Source of the DNA: Bacteroides sp.
GTDB taxonomy: Bacteria; Bacteroidota; Bacteroidia; Bacteroidales; Bacteroidaceae
NCBI RefSeq assembly: GCF_029057325.1
Contig: NZ_JAICZW010000097.1
Location: 1 to 38,340, forward strand
Length of the DNA: 38,340 nucleotides
Direction of reading: 5' to 3'
The translations under genes and the position numbers were made by a program. Shown here in pieces: positions 8,560-17,660 of this stretch. Every line of letters starts with the position of its first letter. Within the stretch, counting starts at the first letter, position 1. Under the pieces are notes generated by a model. It saw only the letters and a program-made list of their open reading frames with translations, ran no database searches and was not told where the DNA came from.

Positions 8560-8900
8560 AACAGTTGATACCCGCCCTTTTTGTAGTAGGAGCCGTGATG
8601 CTGCTGGTCGGTGCGGCCGTGTATATCACGGGGTGGCCCCTCTCCCCGTATGTATATACCGTCGGTGCCACGATGGTGGCTCTGGCTCAAATCAATTCTC
8701 CCTCCCGATGCAAGGCTCCTGCCGTCAGGCGGTTGCGCCGGCAACAGATGTTCGGTGCGGTTTTGCTGGTGCTTGCCGGTGCATGTATGTTCTTCACGCA
8801 CGGCAATGAATGGATTGTCACCTTGACGATAGCCGCCGTTCTGGAACTTTATACTTCGGTGCGCATTCCGCAGGAGGAGGCGAAAGAGCAGGAGCGCTGA
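8556..8900 (+). CDS. Small integral membrane protein of unknown function
   Basis: A 114-residue protein with four hydrophobic segments, at about 4-24 (LIPALFVVGAVMLLVGAAVYI), 28-46, 66-80 (FGAVLLVLAGACMFF) and 85-98. Between the second and third are basic residues (RRLRRQQ) that would face the cytoplasm. I do not recognise a named family. Its start codon overlaps the stop of the FtsB-like gene, so it is made from the same mRNA and possibly at a linked rate. A role near cell division is only a guess from that coupling. Confidence 0.75.
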   Translation: MKQLIPALFVVGAVMLLVGAAVYITGWPLSPYVYTVGATMVALAQINSPSRCKAPAVRRLRRQQMFGAVLLVLAGACMFFTHGNEWIVTLTIAAVLELYTSVRIPQEEAKEQER

Positions 8901-8989
8901 ACGGCGTAGATGTGCATTCGATGAAGCATTCGTTTTCATCCCCTGACTTCGGTTTATTACCTGAAATTTACCCCTATTAATACCGGTGT

Positions 8990-9077
8990 TGACAGACACT
9001 TGCGTCTGAGCTGACAGACACTTGTGTTCAAGACGACAGACACAAGTGTTTGAGACGACAGACACAAGTGTCTGTCA
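8990..9077. repeat. 88-bp element of four 22-nt units, copy 2
   Basis: Same architecture and exact length as the element at 587-674. Units start at 8990, 9012, 9034 and 9056. The terminal 13 nt TGACAGACACTTG and CAAGTGTCTGTCA are perfect inverted repeats. It lies between two converging genes (the small membrane protein and GH2) and accounts for much of that 290-base gap. Confidence 0.9.
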
Positions 9078-9189
9078 ACGTGGTGTATATTGCCTAAAAT
9101 GTGATTTTCTTTTGCGTTGAAAATCAGTCTGTTGTTGTTTTGCCTGTCCGGTTGAATCCGCGTGTGGTCCGATGATGCCGATGCGCTTT

Positions 9190-11643
9190 CTAATTGTCCA
9201 GCTTCAATAGGCAGGAGGTTTCCGGCAGGTTTGCTGCGGCAACGGTCAGGGTCGCTTCGCCTGCCTCGCCGGTGCTTTGCAGCAGGATTTGGGCAAGGCC
9301 GTTGAACGCCTTCACCCGATAGGTGCGTGCATCGGCATCCGTCGGGCGTTCCGTAGCCTGGTAAGCGGGATCGCCATTGCCCACGCCGAGAATGCGAACC
9401 GGACCGGAGACGGTAATTGTCAGTTCGTCGCAGGCAGTAGGCACAAAGCGTTTCTTCTTGTCCTGTAGTTCTACGCGGAAGACGGCGACATCCCGGTTGT
9501 CGGCTTGAATCCGGGAGCGGTCTGCCGTGAGCAGGATGCGGGCGGGGGCACCGGCGGTCTCTACGGTTCTGGTCAGCAGCCGTTTCCCGTTCTTATAGCC
9601 CACTGCCTTTACCGCGCCGGGCTGATAGACGGCTTTCCAGGACAGATGGCCGTTCTTCGGCATCGGTTTGCGCTCCAGCCGCTTGCCATTCACGGTCAGT
9701 TCCACCTCGTCGCAGTTGCTATATACCCAGATGTCTGTCTCTTCGCCTTCGTGCCCTTGCAGGTTCCAGTGGGGCAGGATGTGGAGTACAGGGACATCCG
9801 TCCACCAGGATTTCAGATACCAGGCTTCGTCCTTGGGGAAGCCGCAATAGTCCAGAATGCCGAACTGCGAGCCTGTGGCCGGAAACTTCATGGGGTTGGG
9901 TTCGCCACGGTAGTCGAAGCCCGTCCAATAGAAAAGGCCGGAAAGGTAGGGACGTTCGTCGTAGAACTTCCAGCCCCGTTCGATGCAGTTTAGCAGGCTG
10001 TCCGGTCCGTTCGGCTTGCGGTTGTGCGCCACCATGTATCCCCGTTCGTGGTGGTCGAAATAGATGCCGCGCGTTCCGCAACCGGAAGTCTCTTCCGAAC
10101 CGATGGCACGGCGGTCGGGATAGTCCTTGCGGTGTTGCTCCACGGGATTTTGGAGGATGTAGTTATATCCCGCCACGTCTGCGGGAATCAGGATGGCAGG
10201 GCCGCTGCTCGAAGCCACGGTCATCGGGCGGGTAGGGTCGAAGCGGTGGCAATAGTCGCGCATGGTGGCGGCGATGCGTGTGCCGCTCTCCTTCCACTCG
10301 ATGCCCCACTCTTCGTTGCCTACGCTCCACAGGATGATGCAGGGGTGGTTGCGGTCGCGGTCTATCATGCGCTTCAGCAGGCGGATGTGCTCTTCGTTGA
10401 CACCCGTCAGGCGGTTTTCCTCTATCACCAGAATGCCGAGGCTGTCGCAGGCATGCAGCATTTCGGGGGTCATCGGATTGTGAGAAGAGCGGTAGGCGTT
10501 GCAGCCGAAGGCTTTCAACTGCTTGAGGCGATATGTCTGCAAGGCATCCGGTAGGCCTGTACCTACACCGGGATGGTCTTGGTGCATGTTCACGCCTTTC
10601 AGTTTCAGCGGTTTCCCGTTGAGGAAGAAACCGTTGTCGGCATCGAATCGGATGTGGCGTATGCCTATCGGAGTGGTCACGACGTCCACCTGCTTGTCGC
10701 CCTGTTGTACGCTTGTCTCCATCCGGTAGAGGTAGGGGCTTTCTGTGCTCCAGAGGTGTGGGCGCGCCACCTTGGCATGTACCTTTACGCTGCGCGATTC
10801 CCGGGGGAGCAGTTCTGCCGGTTCCGACTCGCCCACTGCCTGCACCTGTCCTTCGGCATCCAGCAACCGGCACAGCACTTTGCCGGAGAGCGGTTCGCGG
10901 CCTGTGTTCTCCATCCGCACCTCGGTCTCCAGCAACGCCTCTTCGAAAGGCGCTTCCAGCAGGGCAGAGACAGATACGCCGAACGGTGCCACGTGCAACG
11001 GTGCCGTCTTGTTCAGCCATACATGGCGGTAAATCCCGGCTCCTTCGTAGAACCATCCCTCTTCAAGGGTGGCATCGGCACGGACACATATCAGGTTCGT
11101 TTCTCCGTAGTTCAGGTACTCTGTGATGTCATAGAGTTGTGTGGCATATCCGCTTGGTTCGTGTCCTAAGTAGAAACCGTTTACCCAGATGCGTGCGTCA
11201 CGGAAGATGCCATCGAATTGCAGATACAGATGTTTGCCCAGATCTTCTTGCGGGACAGTGAACGTTTTCCGGTACCAGCCCACACTGGTTTCGGGATATA
11301 GATGGCCTACGGTCTTATAGCCGTGGCTGTGGCTCGCCTCTCCGGCGTAGGGCAAATCGACCACCCAGTCGTGCGGGAGGTTCACCGTCTTCCACGTTAC
11401 TCCCCACTTGGCGGCATCGAACTTCGGAGAATAGGGACCTTCGTTGTGGATGGAGGCGGCTTTCGTCAGGTAGTTGAAGTACTCCGTTCCGCAACCGAAG
11501 TCTTTCTCCGGTGAGGAGGCGTTGCCGAAAGCGAACTGCCAACCGTCATCCAGCAGGATGCGCTCGCGGACGGACTGTGCGGAAAGGGTAGAGGTGGCTC
11601 CCAGAAGAAGCAAAAATACGAATAGGTGTTTCAATCGTTCCAT
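9190..11643 (-). CDS. Secreted glycoside hydrolase family 2 protein (beta-galactosidase-like)
   Basis: An 817-residue enzyme with a signal peptide (cleavage near SA22/Q23), so it acts in the periplasm or at the surface. Order: jelly-roll sugar-binding domain (about 60-215), Ig-like GH2 domain (about 220-330), TIM barrel (about 335-620), a DUF4982-like segment (about 655-715) and a C-terminal Ig-like domain. The acid/base is probably Glu444 in SVGNEEWG and the nucleophile Glu517 in IGSEETSG. The barrel opens with HIRFDADNGFFLNGKPLKLKG-type sequence and NMHQDHPGVG. Substrate cannot be fixed: GH2 with DUF4982 are usually annotated beta-galactosidase, but beta-glucuronidase or other activities occur. 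The ATG at 11643 is chosen because it gives the signal peptide and lies 45-53 nt from an exact -7 box. It diverges from the cellobiose phosphorylase gene. Confidence 0.9.
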   Translation of the reverse strand: MERLKHLFVFLLLLGATSTLSAQSVRERILLDDGWQFAFGNASSPEKDFGCGTEYFNYLTKAASIHNEGPYSPKFDAAKWGVTWKTVNLPHDWVVDLPYAGEASHSHGYKTVGHLYPETSVGWYRKTFTVPQEDLGKHLYLQFDGIFRDARIWVNGFYLGHEPSGYATQLYDITEYLNYGETNLICVRADATLEEGWFYEGAGIYRHVWLNKTAPLHVAPFGVSVSALLEAPFEEALLETEVRMENTGREPLSGKVLCRLLDAEGQVQAVGESEPAELLPRESRSVKVHAKVARPHLWSTESPYLYRMETSVQQGDKQVDVVTTPIGIRHIRFDADNGFFLNGKPLKLKGVNMHQDHPGVGTGLPDALQTYRLKQLKAFGCNAYRSSHNPMTPEMLHACDSLGILVIEENRLTGVNEEHIRLLKRMIDRDRNHPCIILWSVGNEEWGIEWKESGTRIAATMRDYCHRFDPTRPMTVASSSGPAILIPADVAGYNYILQNPVEQHRKDYPDRRAIGSEETSGCGTRGIYFDHHERGYMVAHNRKPNGPDSLLNCIERGWKFYDERPYLSGLFYWTGFDYRGEPNPMKFPATGSQFGILDYCGFPKDEAWYLKSWWTDVPVLHILPHWNLQGHEGEETDIWVYSNCDEVELTVNGKRLERKPMPKNGHLSWKAVYQPGAVKAVGYKNGKRLLTRTVETAGAPARILLTADRSRIQADNRDVAVFRVELQDKKKRFVPTACDELTITVSGPVRILGVGNGDPAYQATERPTDADARTYRVKAFNGLAQILLQSTGEAGEATLTVAAANLPETSCLLKLDN

Positions 11644-11688
11644 AAGATATGATAAGTTCAAAGGGATTATTGCCGAAATGCGACATCG

Positions 11689-11696
11689 CAAAGATA
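11689..11696 (-). promoter_or_regulatory. -7 box of the GH2 gene
   Basis: Minus-strand TATCTTTG is an exact TAnnTTTG match. A TTGG lies 15 nt further upstream, shorter than the usual spacing. It supports the start at 11643 over the longer open frame. Confidence 0.5.
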
Positions 11697-11805
11697 GGGC
11701 GAAAAGAGCCGCCAATGGTGATACTTTTATATCTTTTTCTGATATTCTATGTGCCCAAAAGTAAAAAACAGGCTTGCAGACAAGGGCGTTAGTGGAAAAG
11801 TTGCT

Positions 11806-11813
11806 TAATTTTG
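11806..11813 (+). promoter_or_regulatory. -7 box of the cellobiose phosphorylase gene
   Basis: TAATTTTG matches TAnnTTTG exactly and would give a leader of roughly 35 nt before the ATG at 11855. No -33 box is evident, so an activator may be needed. Confidence 0.45.
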
Positions 11814-11854
11814 GAGCGTGCTAATCATCAACTACTCAAAAAAGCAAGAACGGT

Positions 11855-14299
11855 ATGCAAGACAAAAGATTCGGATACTTCGATGACGCGAATCGGGAAT
11901 ACGTCATCACCGACCCCAAGACTCCATGGCCCTGGATTAACTATTTGGGCAACGAAGATTTCTTTTCCCTTATCTCCAATACTGCCGGCGGATATTCCTT
12001 TTATAAGGATGCCAAGTTCCGCCGCATCACCCGTTACCGCTACAACGGCGTGCCGATGGATAATGGAGGCCGCTATTTTTACATCAACGACGAGGGTACC
12101 GTATGGTCGCCGGGCTGGAAGCCTTGCAAGACGCCGCTCGACCGCTACGAGTGCCGACACGGCATGAGCTACACCCGCATCACGGGTGCCAAGAACGGCA
12201 TCGAAGCCAGTCTGCTCTTCTTCGTCCCGCTCAAGACCTGGGGAGAGGTGCAGAAGCTGACCCTGCGCAACACCTCTTCCGCCGCGAAACGGTTCAAGCT
12301 CTTCTCCTTTGCCGAATGGTGCCTGTGGAACGCCGCCACCGACATGGAAAACTTCCAGCGCAACTTCTCCACCGGAGAGGTGGAGGTGGAAGGCTCTGTC
12401 ATCTACCATAAGACAGAATACAAGGAACGCCGCAACCACTACGCCTTCTACAGCGTGAACACGCCTGTTGACGGCTTCGATACCGACCGTGAAACCTTCA
12501 TCGGGCTCTACAACGAGTTTGCCGACCCGCAGCGGGTCATCGAAGGCAAACCGGGCGACAGCATCGCCCACGGCTGGAGCCCCATCGCTTCCCATTATAT
12601 AGAAGTGGCGCTGCAGCCGGGCGAAAGCCGCGACTTCATCTTCCTGCTGGGCTATGTGGAGAACAGACAAGAGGAAAAATTCATCCCTCATTCTTCCTTA
12701 ATAAATAAGGTGAAGGCCAAGGCTATGATTGCCGCCTTCGACACTGCCGCCAAGGTGGATGCCGCCTTTGCCGAGCTGAAAGCCTACTGGAACCGCCTGC
12801 TGGACATCTATGTGGTGAAAACCGATGAAGAGAAGCTGGACCGCATGGTGAACATCTGGAACCAATACCAGTGCATGATTACCTTCAACATGTCCCGCTC
12901 CGCTTCCTTCTTTGAGAGCGGCATCGGGCGGGGAATGGGCTTCCGCGACTCCAACCAAGACCTTGTGGGCTTCGTGCACCAGATACCGGAGCGTGCCCGT
13001 CAGCGCATCATCGACATCGCTTCCACCCAGTTTCCCGACGGAGGATGCTATCACCAGTATCAGCCGCTGACCAAGCGCGGCAACAACGACATCGGCGGAG
13101 GCTTCAACGACGACCCGCTGTGGCTCATCTTCGGTACGGTGGCTTACGTCAAGGAGACGGGTGACTTCAGCATTCTGTACGAACCGGTTCCCTTCGACAA
13201 CCGGGAAGGCACGGAAGTGTCGCTGTTCGAGCACTTGCGCATCTCCTTCAACCATGTTGTCGAGAACCTTGGCCCCCATGCGCTTCCCCTCATCGGGCGT
13301 GCCGACTGGAACGACTGCCTCAATCTGAACTGTTTCTCCCAGGACCCGAACGAGTCCTTCCAGACCACAGAGAACAAGACCGAAGGCTCGAAAGCCGAAT
13401 CGCTGATGATTGCCGGTCTGTTTGTGGTATGCGGGCGCGACTACGTGGAATTGTGCCGCCGATTGGGTAAAGACGACGAGGCCGACCGGGCGCAGACCTG
13501 CGTGGACAACATGGTGGAGGCTGTGAAACGATACGGATGGGACGGCGACTGGTATCTGCGTGCCTACGACTACTTTGGCCGTAAGGTAGGCTCCAAGGAG
13601 AACGAGGAGGGGCAGATTTTCATCGAGTCGCAAGGCTGGTGCACCATGGCGGGCATCGGGCAAGAAGAGGGCATGGTAGAAAAAGCCCTGGATGCAGTGA
13701 AGGAGCGTCTGGACTGCGAGCACGGCATTGTGCTGAACAACCCGCCCTTCACCCGCTACGTGGTAGAGTACGGAGAAATCTCCACCTATCCAGCCGGTTA
13801 CAAGGAGAACGCCGGCATCTTCTGCCACAACAATCCATGGATCATCATTGGCGAAACCATTGCCGGACGCGGCGACGACGCTTGGGAGCACTACCGCAAG
13901 ATATGCCCGTCATATACCGAAGAACACAGCGCGCTGCACAAGGTAGAGCCTTACGTCTGCTGCCAGATGGTGGCAGGCAAGGACGCCGCCCGTCCCGGTG
14001 AAGGCAAGAACAGCTGGCTGACAGGCACAGCAGCCTGGATGTGGTACGCCATCACACAATTCATCCTCGGCATCAAGCCCACCTACGAAGGGCTGGAAAT
14101 CAACCCCTGCATCCCGGCACGCTGGAAGGGCTTCAGCCTGAAACGCCGCTTCCGTGGAGCCGAATACCACATCACGGTGAAGAATCCCGACCACGTCTGC
14201 AAAGGCATCCGCTCCATCACAATGGACGGGCAGCCGGTGGAAGGCAATGTGCTGAAGCACCTGCCGGGCACGCATTCTGTAGAAGTGATAATGGGATAA
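11855..14299 (+). CDS. GH94 cellobiose phosphorylase
   Basis: An 814-residue cytoplasmic enzyme without signal peptide. It most likely splits cellobiose with phosphate into glucose 1-phosphate and glucose, saving one ATP per disaccharide. Family evidence runs along the whole length: [13 protein letters not shown] at the N terminus, then [49 protein letters not shown], and [13 protein letters not shown] with the general-acid aspartate at about Asp487. [18 protein letters not shown] and [15 protein letters not shown] follow. From memory, these stretches match characterised cellobiose phosphorylases such as that of Cellulomonas gilvus much better than chitobiose phosphorylases. The product glucose could feed the ROK glucokinase at 27042-28022, though that gene is not linked. 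The aldo/keto reductase gene follows after 110 nt. Confidence 0.93.
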   Translation: MQDKRFGYFDDANREYVITDPKTPWPWINYLGNEDFFSLISNTAGGYSFYKDAKFRRITRYRYNGVPMDNGGRYFYINDEGTVWSPGWKPCKTPLDRYECRHGMSYTRITGAKNGIEASLLFFVPLKTWGEVQKLTLRNTSSAAKRFKLFSFAEWCLWNAATDMENFQRNFSTGEVEVEGSVIYHKTEYKERRNHYAFYSVNTPVDGFDTDRETFIGLYNEFADPQRVIEGKPGDSIAHGWSPIASHYIEVALQPGESRDFIFLLGYVENRQEEKFIPHSSLINKVKAKAMIAAFDTAAKVDAAFAELKAYWNRLLDIYVVKTDEEKLDRMVNIWNQYQCMITFNMSRSASFFESGIGRGMGFRDSNQDLVGFVHQIPERARQRIIDIASTQFPDGGCYHQYQPLTKRGNNDIGGGFNDDPLWLIFGTVAYVKETGDFSILYEPVPFDNREGTEVSLFEHLRISFNHVVENLGPHALPLIGRADWNDCLNLNCFSQDPNESFQTTENKTEGSKAESLMIAGLFVVCGRDYVELCRRLGKDDEADRAQTCVDNMVEAVKRYGWDGDWYLRAYDYFGRKVGSKENEEGQIFIESQGWCTMAGIGQEEGMVEKALDAVKERLDCEHGIVLNNPPFTRYVVEYGEISTYPAGYKENAGIFCHNNPWIIIGETIAGRGDDAWEHYRKICPSYTEEHSALHKVEPYVCCQMVAGKDAARPGEGKNSWLTGTAAWMWYAITQFILGIKPTYEGLEINPCIPARWKGFSLKRRFRGAEYHITVKNPDHVCKGIRSITMDGQPVEGNVLKHLPGTHSVEVIMG

Positions 14300-14302
14300 A
14301 CG

Positions 14303-14361
14303 GTGTCACTGACGCAATAACTCTATTTGGTTCGACCAGATAACTCTATTTGGAGTGACAC
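14303..14361. repeat. Paired direct repeats inside an 8-bp inverted repeat
   Basis: The 14-nt word ATAACTCTATTTGG occurs at 14317-14330 and again at 14340-14353, a 23-nt period. The pair is bracketed by GTGTCACT (14303-14310) and AGTGACAC (14354-14361), a perfect 8-bp inverted repeat. It lies between the phosphorylase and the aldo/keto reductase genes and could be a processing hairpin, a regulator site or a small dispersed repeat. Confidence 0.75.
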
Positions 14362-14409
14362 AAAATTTCGATAATGAATGACAATCAATAAATATATCAG
14401 TAGCCCATC

Positions 14410-15411
14410 ATGACAAATCCAATCTATTCCCCTGCCGCCAACCGTTATGACGGCGGCATGAGCTATCGCCGTTGCGGGCGGAGCGGCATCCTGCTGCCGG
14501 CAGTATCGCTCGGCTTGTGGCACAACTTCGGCGATGTGACCCCGTTTGCCAACTCCCTGGCGATGGCACACTATGCTTTCGACCGCGGCATCACGCACTT
14601 CGACCTCGCCAACAACTACGGTCCTTCCTACGGTTCGGCCGAAGAGACCTTTGGGCAGATTATGAAGAAGTCCTTCCAACCCTATCGGGATGAGTTGTTC
14701 ATCTCCACCAAAGCCGGATATGATATGTGGCCCGGCCCTTATGGGAACTGGGGCTCCCGCAAATATTTGATGGCCAGTCTTGAACAAAGCCTGAAACGCA
14801 TGAACCTGGATTATGTGGACATCTTCTACTCCCACCGCTACGACCCTGACACGCCGCTTGAAGAGACTTTGCAAACGCTGGTCGATATCGTGCGGCAAGG
14901 AAAGGCGCTCTACGTGGGAATCTCCAGATATCCCAAAGAAGCGACGGCGTTTGCCTATCGCTATCTGGAAGAACGCAACGTGCATTGTCTGCTCTACCAG
15001 GGCAAATACAACCTCTTCAACCGCGAACCGGAAGCGGAAGGCATCCTTCGGCAAGCCCAAGAGAACGGCACCGGCTTCATCGCCTTTTCTCCCTTGGCGC
15101 AAGGCCTGTTGACCGATCGCTATCTGGACGGCATTCCCGCAGATTCGCGCATCGCACGGGGCGGACACCTGAAAAAGGAGTCGCTGACCGATGAAGTGCT
15201 GCGGAAAATCAAAGCCCTCAACGAGCTGGCCGCCACACGCGGGCAGACTCTTGCCGAGATGGCACTCGCCTGGTTGCTGAAGGACGAACTGGTGACAAGC
15301 GTCATCATCGGTGCCAGCTCCGTGGCACAACTTGCCGACAACCTGAAAGCGATAGGGAATACCGGCTTCTCTGCAGAAGAGCAGGAAAAGATAAAGGCTA
15401 TTATCCAATGA
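14410..15411 (+). CDS. Aldo/keto reductase, YghZ-like
   Basis: A 333-residue cytoplasmic NADPH-dependent oxidoreductase with the (beta/alpha)8 aldo/keto reductase fold. The catalytic tetrad is visible: Asp65 and Tyr70 in HFDLANNYG, Lys101 in ISTKAGYDMW and His142 in FYSHRYD. The GPSYGSAEETFG and YGNWGSRKYL stretches are characteristic of the YghZ group (L-glyceraldehyde 3-phosphate reductase and relatives), which detoxify small aldehydes. The cofactor-binding end (VIIGASSVAQLADNLKA) is intact. It is co-directional with the cellobiose phosphorylase but separated by 110 nt that include a repeat, so co-transcription is uncertain. Substrate is inferred by family only. Confidence 0.9.
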   Translation: MTNPIYSPAANRYDGGMSYRRCGRSGILLPAVSLGLWHNFGDVTPFANSLAMAHYAFDRGITHFDLANNYGPSYGSAEETFGQIMKKSFQPYRDELFISTKAGYDMWPGPYGNWGSRKYLMASLEQSLKRMNLDYVDIFYSHRYDPDTPLEETLQTLVDIVRQGKALYVGISRYPKEATAFAYRYLEERNVHCLLYQGKYNLFNREPEAEGILRQAQENGTGFIAFSPLAQGLLTDRYLDGIPADSRIARGGHLKKESLTDEVLRKIKALNELAATRGQTLAEMALAWLLKDELVTSVIIGASSVAQLADNLKAIGNTGFSAEEQEKIKAIIQ

Positions 15412-15459
15412 CGCAACCGATACGGCTCTCTTATCTCCCAATAGCGCTTTTCACTCATT

Positions 15460-15627
15460 TACCCTCATGGAGGTGTGTCAAAACGAAAAGGAACCGACAT
15501 AATGATAGATTTTAGGCACAGATTACATGGATTACACGGATTAATCAAGAAGAAAACCGTGCAAAACCGTGTAATTCGTGCCTAAAAGAAAGTGAGATGC
15601 ATGCTTTGACACATTTACATGAGGGTA
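15460..15627. repeat. Long palindromic intergenic element, copy A
   Basis: The outer arms TACCCTCATG (15460-15469) and CATGAGGGTA (15618-15627) are perfect inverted repeats. Inside them come TGTGTCAAAAC (15474-15484) and GCTTTGACACA, then arms rich in GATTACACGG-like words. The central 27 nt (15535-15561) are bounded by CACGG and CCGTG. It lies between converging genes and could terminate both. A second full copy, with its centre in the opposite orientation, is at 38144-38284. Confidence 0.85.
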
Positions 15628-15677
15628 GCAATCTTACCCTCCCCTTTTTTAACGCTACGGAACGAGGCGTATTGTTG

Positions 15678-16733
15678 TCATCTGCCAATGAATGTTGAGG
15701 CGTCTCTCACCGCTTTGTCAAATGCGGCGTCCTGCCCCGGAACGGTGATGAACAGATGTACCGCACCTTCATATTCTATTCTCTGAGCCTTGCCGCGCAT
15801 TCTCTCCGCGAGTTCTTTGCCTTGGTCGCGCAAGATGTCTCTTTCTGCGGCGATAATCATTGTCCTTGGAAGATTTTGCAACACAGCATCGCTGCACAAG
15901 CCTACACTGATGGCTGTAGAACGAGCGTCGGCATCGATTGTATAAGCACGGTTGAAGGCCTCCATAATTTCAGCATCCAGTCCGAAGCCTTGGCCATACA
16001 GCCGCCACGACTCAGAACCGTCGTCAAACGCCTTTGTCACCGGGTAGAACAGCAGTAAGGATTCAATTTTGCCCCGACAAGCCTCCGACAAAGCCGTGGC
16101 CAGCGCAAGGTTGCCACCCGAGCTGTCACCGCCTATGGTGATACGGTCGGTGTCAATCTGCAACTCGTCAGCGTGATTGATGATATACTCGACGGCACCG
16201 ATACAATCATTCAAGCCTGCCGGATAGGGGTGTTCAGGTGCCAGGCGGTAATCAAGGGCTATCACTCTTATGCCACCCGAAGCGGCCAAGGCATTACAGA
16301 ATCTTCCACAGCTGTTGATACTGCCAAAAGTCCAACCGCCACCATGAAGGTACAGCAGTGCGGGGAGGCGTTTGTGCTGTTTATTCTTAGGTTCATAGAT
16401 GCGCATGGTCTCGGTGATCATCCTCGTCTCCACGTCATTAGAATACTTAGGCCGAGTATTGCGCGAGTTGCGGACAGCCATCAACTCACTATTGTCGCCA
16501 TCTATCGCTTTCAGAATGGCTGATGTCTGCTTGCGTTGTAGGTCAGACGGCATGTTTTGCAGGAACGCATCGGCTTGGGTGCGCATCAGGCATTGTACGG
16601 TTGTCTCGCCATTTATCACGCTTGCCTCATGTCGGCCGGAGGGAGGCTGGGCGCTCGTCTCTGCCACTTGTGTACAACCAAAGAGCAAGGAGAGGAGTGC
16701 AACAAGGAGGTTTTGTGTATTCATCGGTTTCAT
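15678..16733 (-). CDS. Lipoprotein alpha/beta-hydrolase, hormone-sensitive-lipase-type esterase
   Basis: A 351-residue esterase probably acting on short acyl esters. It begins with a lipoprotein signal (Cys20 in LLSLLFGC), so it should be anchored in a membrane. The oxyanion-hole motif HGGG is at 130-133 and the nucleophile serine at about 204 in GGDSSGG. The triad is completed by an aspartate in AAERDILRD (about 298) and a histidine in EGAVHLF (about 325). DYRLAPEHPYPAG is the family hallmark. Some acetyl-xylan esterases belong here, but no substrate is implied. Two ATGs (16733 and 16724) fit; the upstream one is used. A strong promoter match lies about 80 nt upstream. It stands alone, converging with the reductase gene. 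Confidence 0.88.
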   Translation of the reverse strand: MKPMNTQNLLVALLSLLFGCTQVAETSAQPPSGRHEASVINGETTVQCLMRTQADAFLQNMPSDLQRKQTSAILKAIDGDNSELMAVRNSRNTRPKYSNDVETRMITETMRIYEPKNKQHKRLPALLYLHGGGWTFGSINSCGRFCNALAASGGIRVIALDYRLAPEHPYPAGLNDCIGAVEYIINHADELQIDTDRITIGGDSSGGNLALATALSEACRGKIESLLLFYPVTKAFDDGSESWRLYGQGFGLDAEIMEAFNRAYTIDADARSTAISVGLCSDAVLQNLPRTMIIAAERDILRDQGKELAERMRGKAQRIEYEGAVHLFITVPGQDAAFDKAVRDASTFIGR

Positions 16734-16813
16734 CTGTCTAATCCTATATTGATAAATTGACAATAAGAAGATGCTCTTCCTGTCAGTGTATTATAAACGA
16801 TTGATTTACTGCG

Positions 16814-16844
16814 CAAATATAATTATTCATCTTCGATTCTCAAA
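16814..16844 (-). promoter_or_regulatory. Promoter of the esterase gene
   Basis: On the minus strand TTTG (16841-16844), a 19-nt spacer and TATATTTG (16814-16821) match both parts of the Bacteroides consensus exactly. It is one of the two best-spaced promoter matches in the window, and implies a leader of roughly 75 nt. Confidence 0.65.
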
Positions 16845-17009
16845 ATTTACTCCTTGAACTCCGTCTGTAGCCTCACTCTTTCGGATATACCACGTGTCAG
16901 CCTTCAAGCATTCCTGTGAACATTTTCCCCTCCCGCCTTGTTTCTGTCACAGAAGCCTAAGGTACCGGCAGGCAGGATTTTATAGTAAACCTAAACATTT
17001 ATAGAAAAT

Positions 17010-17648
17010 ATGAAGAAATTTATTCCCTTATTAGCAGCGGTCTTCGCCGTGGTGTTTGCCGCCTGCGAGAAAGATGCCGACACGGGCCGGTTGGACGGCG
17101 ACTACATGGTCTATACCAACTACGACAAGCAGGCTGACTTCAAGAGTTTTACCACTTATTACCTGCCCGACAGCATCCTGATTATCGGCGACAAAGAAAA
17201 AGCTGAATACTGGAAAGACGAGAGCGCCCGGGAAATCCTCAACGCATACGCCGCCAATCTGAACAGCCGCGGCTACGTGCGCACCACCGATCGTACTCGT
17301 GCCAACCTCGGGTTGCAAGTAAGCCACATCCGAAGCACCTACTATTTCACCGACTACGGCCGTCCCGAATGGTGGTGGAACTATCCGGGCTACTGGGATG
17401 CTCCCTACTGGGGCGATTGGGGCGGATGGTATTACCCGTATGCGGTGAGCTATTCCTACACCACCGGCTCGTTCATCACCGAACTGCTGAACCTGGAAGC
17501 CGCACAGGGCGAGAACCAGAAGCTGCCCGTGTTGTGGACCCACTACATGAGCGGATGGCAGAGTGGATCGGCCGCCGTCAACACCGCACGTGCCGTGCAA
17601 GGCGTAAACCAGGCTTTCGCCCAATCGGCTTATCTTACCAACCAATAA
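17010..17648 (+). CDS. DUF4136-family lipoprotein
   Basis: A 212-residue lipoprotein: the signal MKKFIPLLAAVFAVVFAAC ends at Cys19, so the mature protein is lipid-anchored on the periplasmic side of a membrane. The body fits DUF4136: an early TYYLPDSI strand, the helix REILNAYAANLNSRGYVRT and the LGLQVSHI strand. A Trp/Tyr/Pro-rich middle (about 118-148, e.g. EWWWNYPGYWDAPYWGDW) is unusual in composition. The function of DUF4136 is not known. The beta-barrel gene begins 12 nt after its stop, so the two are very likely one operon and may work together in the outer membrane. Confidence 0.85.
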   Translation: MKKFIPLLAAVFAVVFAACEKDADTGRLDGDYMVYTNYDKQADFKSFTTYYLPDSILIIGDKEKAEYWKDESAREILNAYAANLNSRGYVRTTDRTRANLGLQVSHIRSTYYFTDYGRPEWWWNYPGYWDAPYWGDWGGWYYPYAVSYSYTTGSFITELLNLEAAQGENQKLPVLWTHYMSGWQSGSAAVNTARAVQGVNQAFAQSAYLTNQ

Positions 17649-17660
17649 ATATGACAATGT

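Noticed and set aside
12698..13891. 397-codon minus-strand open frame opposite the cellobiose phosphorylase
   Set aside because: Antisense shadow of a strongly recognised gene; no start signal or family match.
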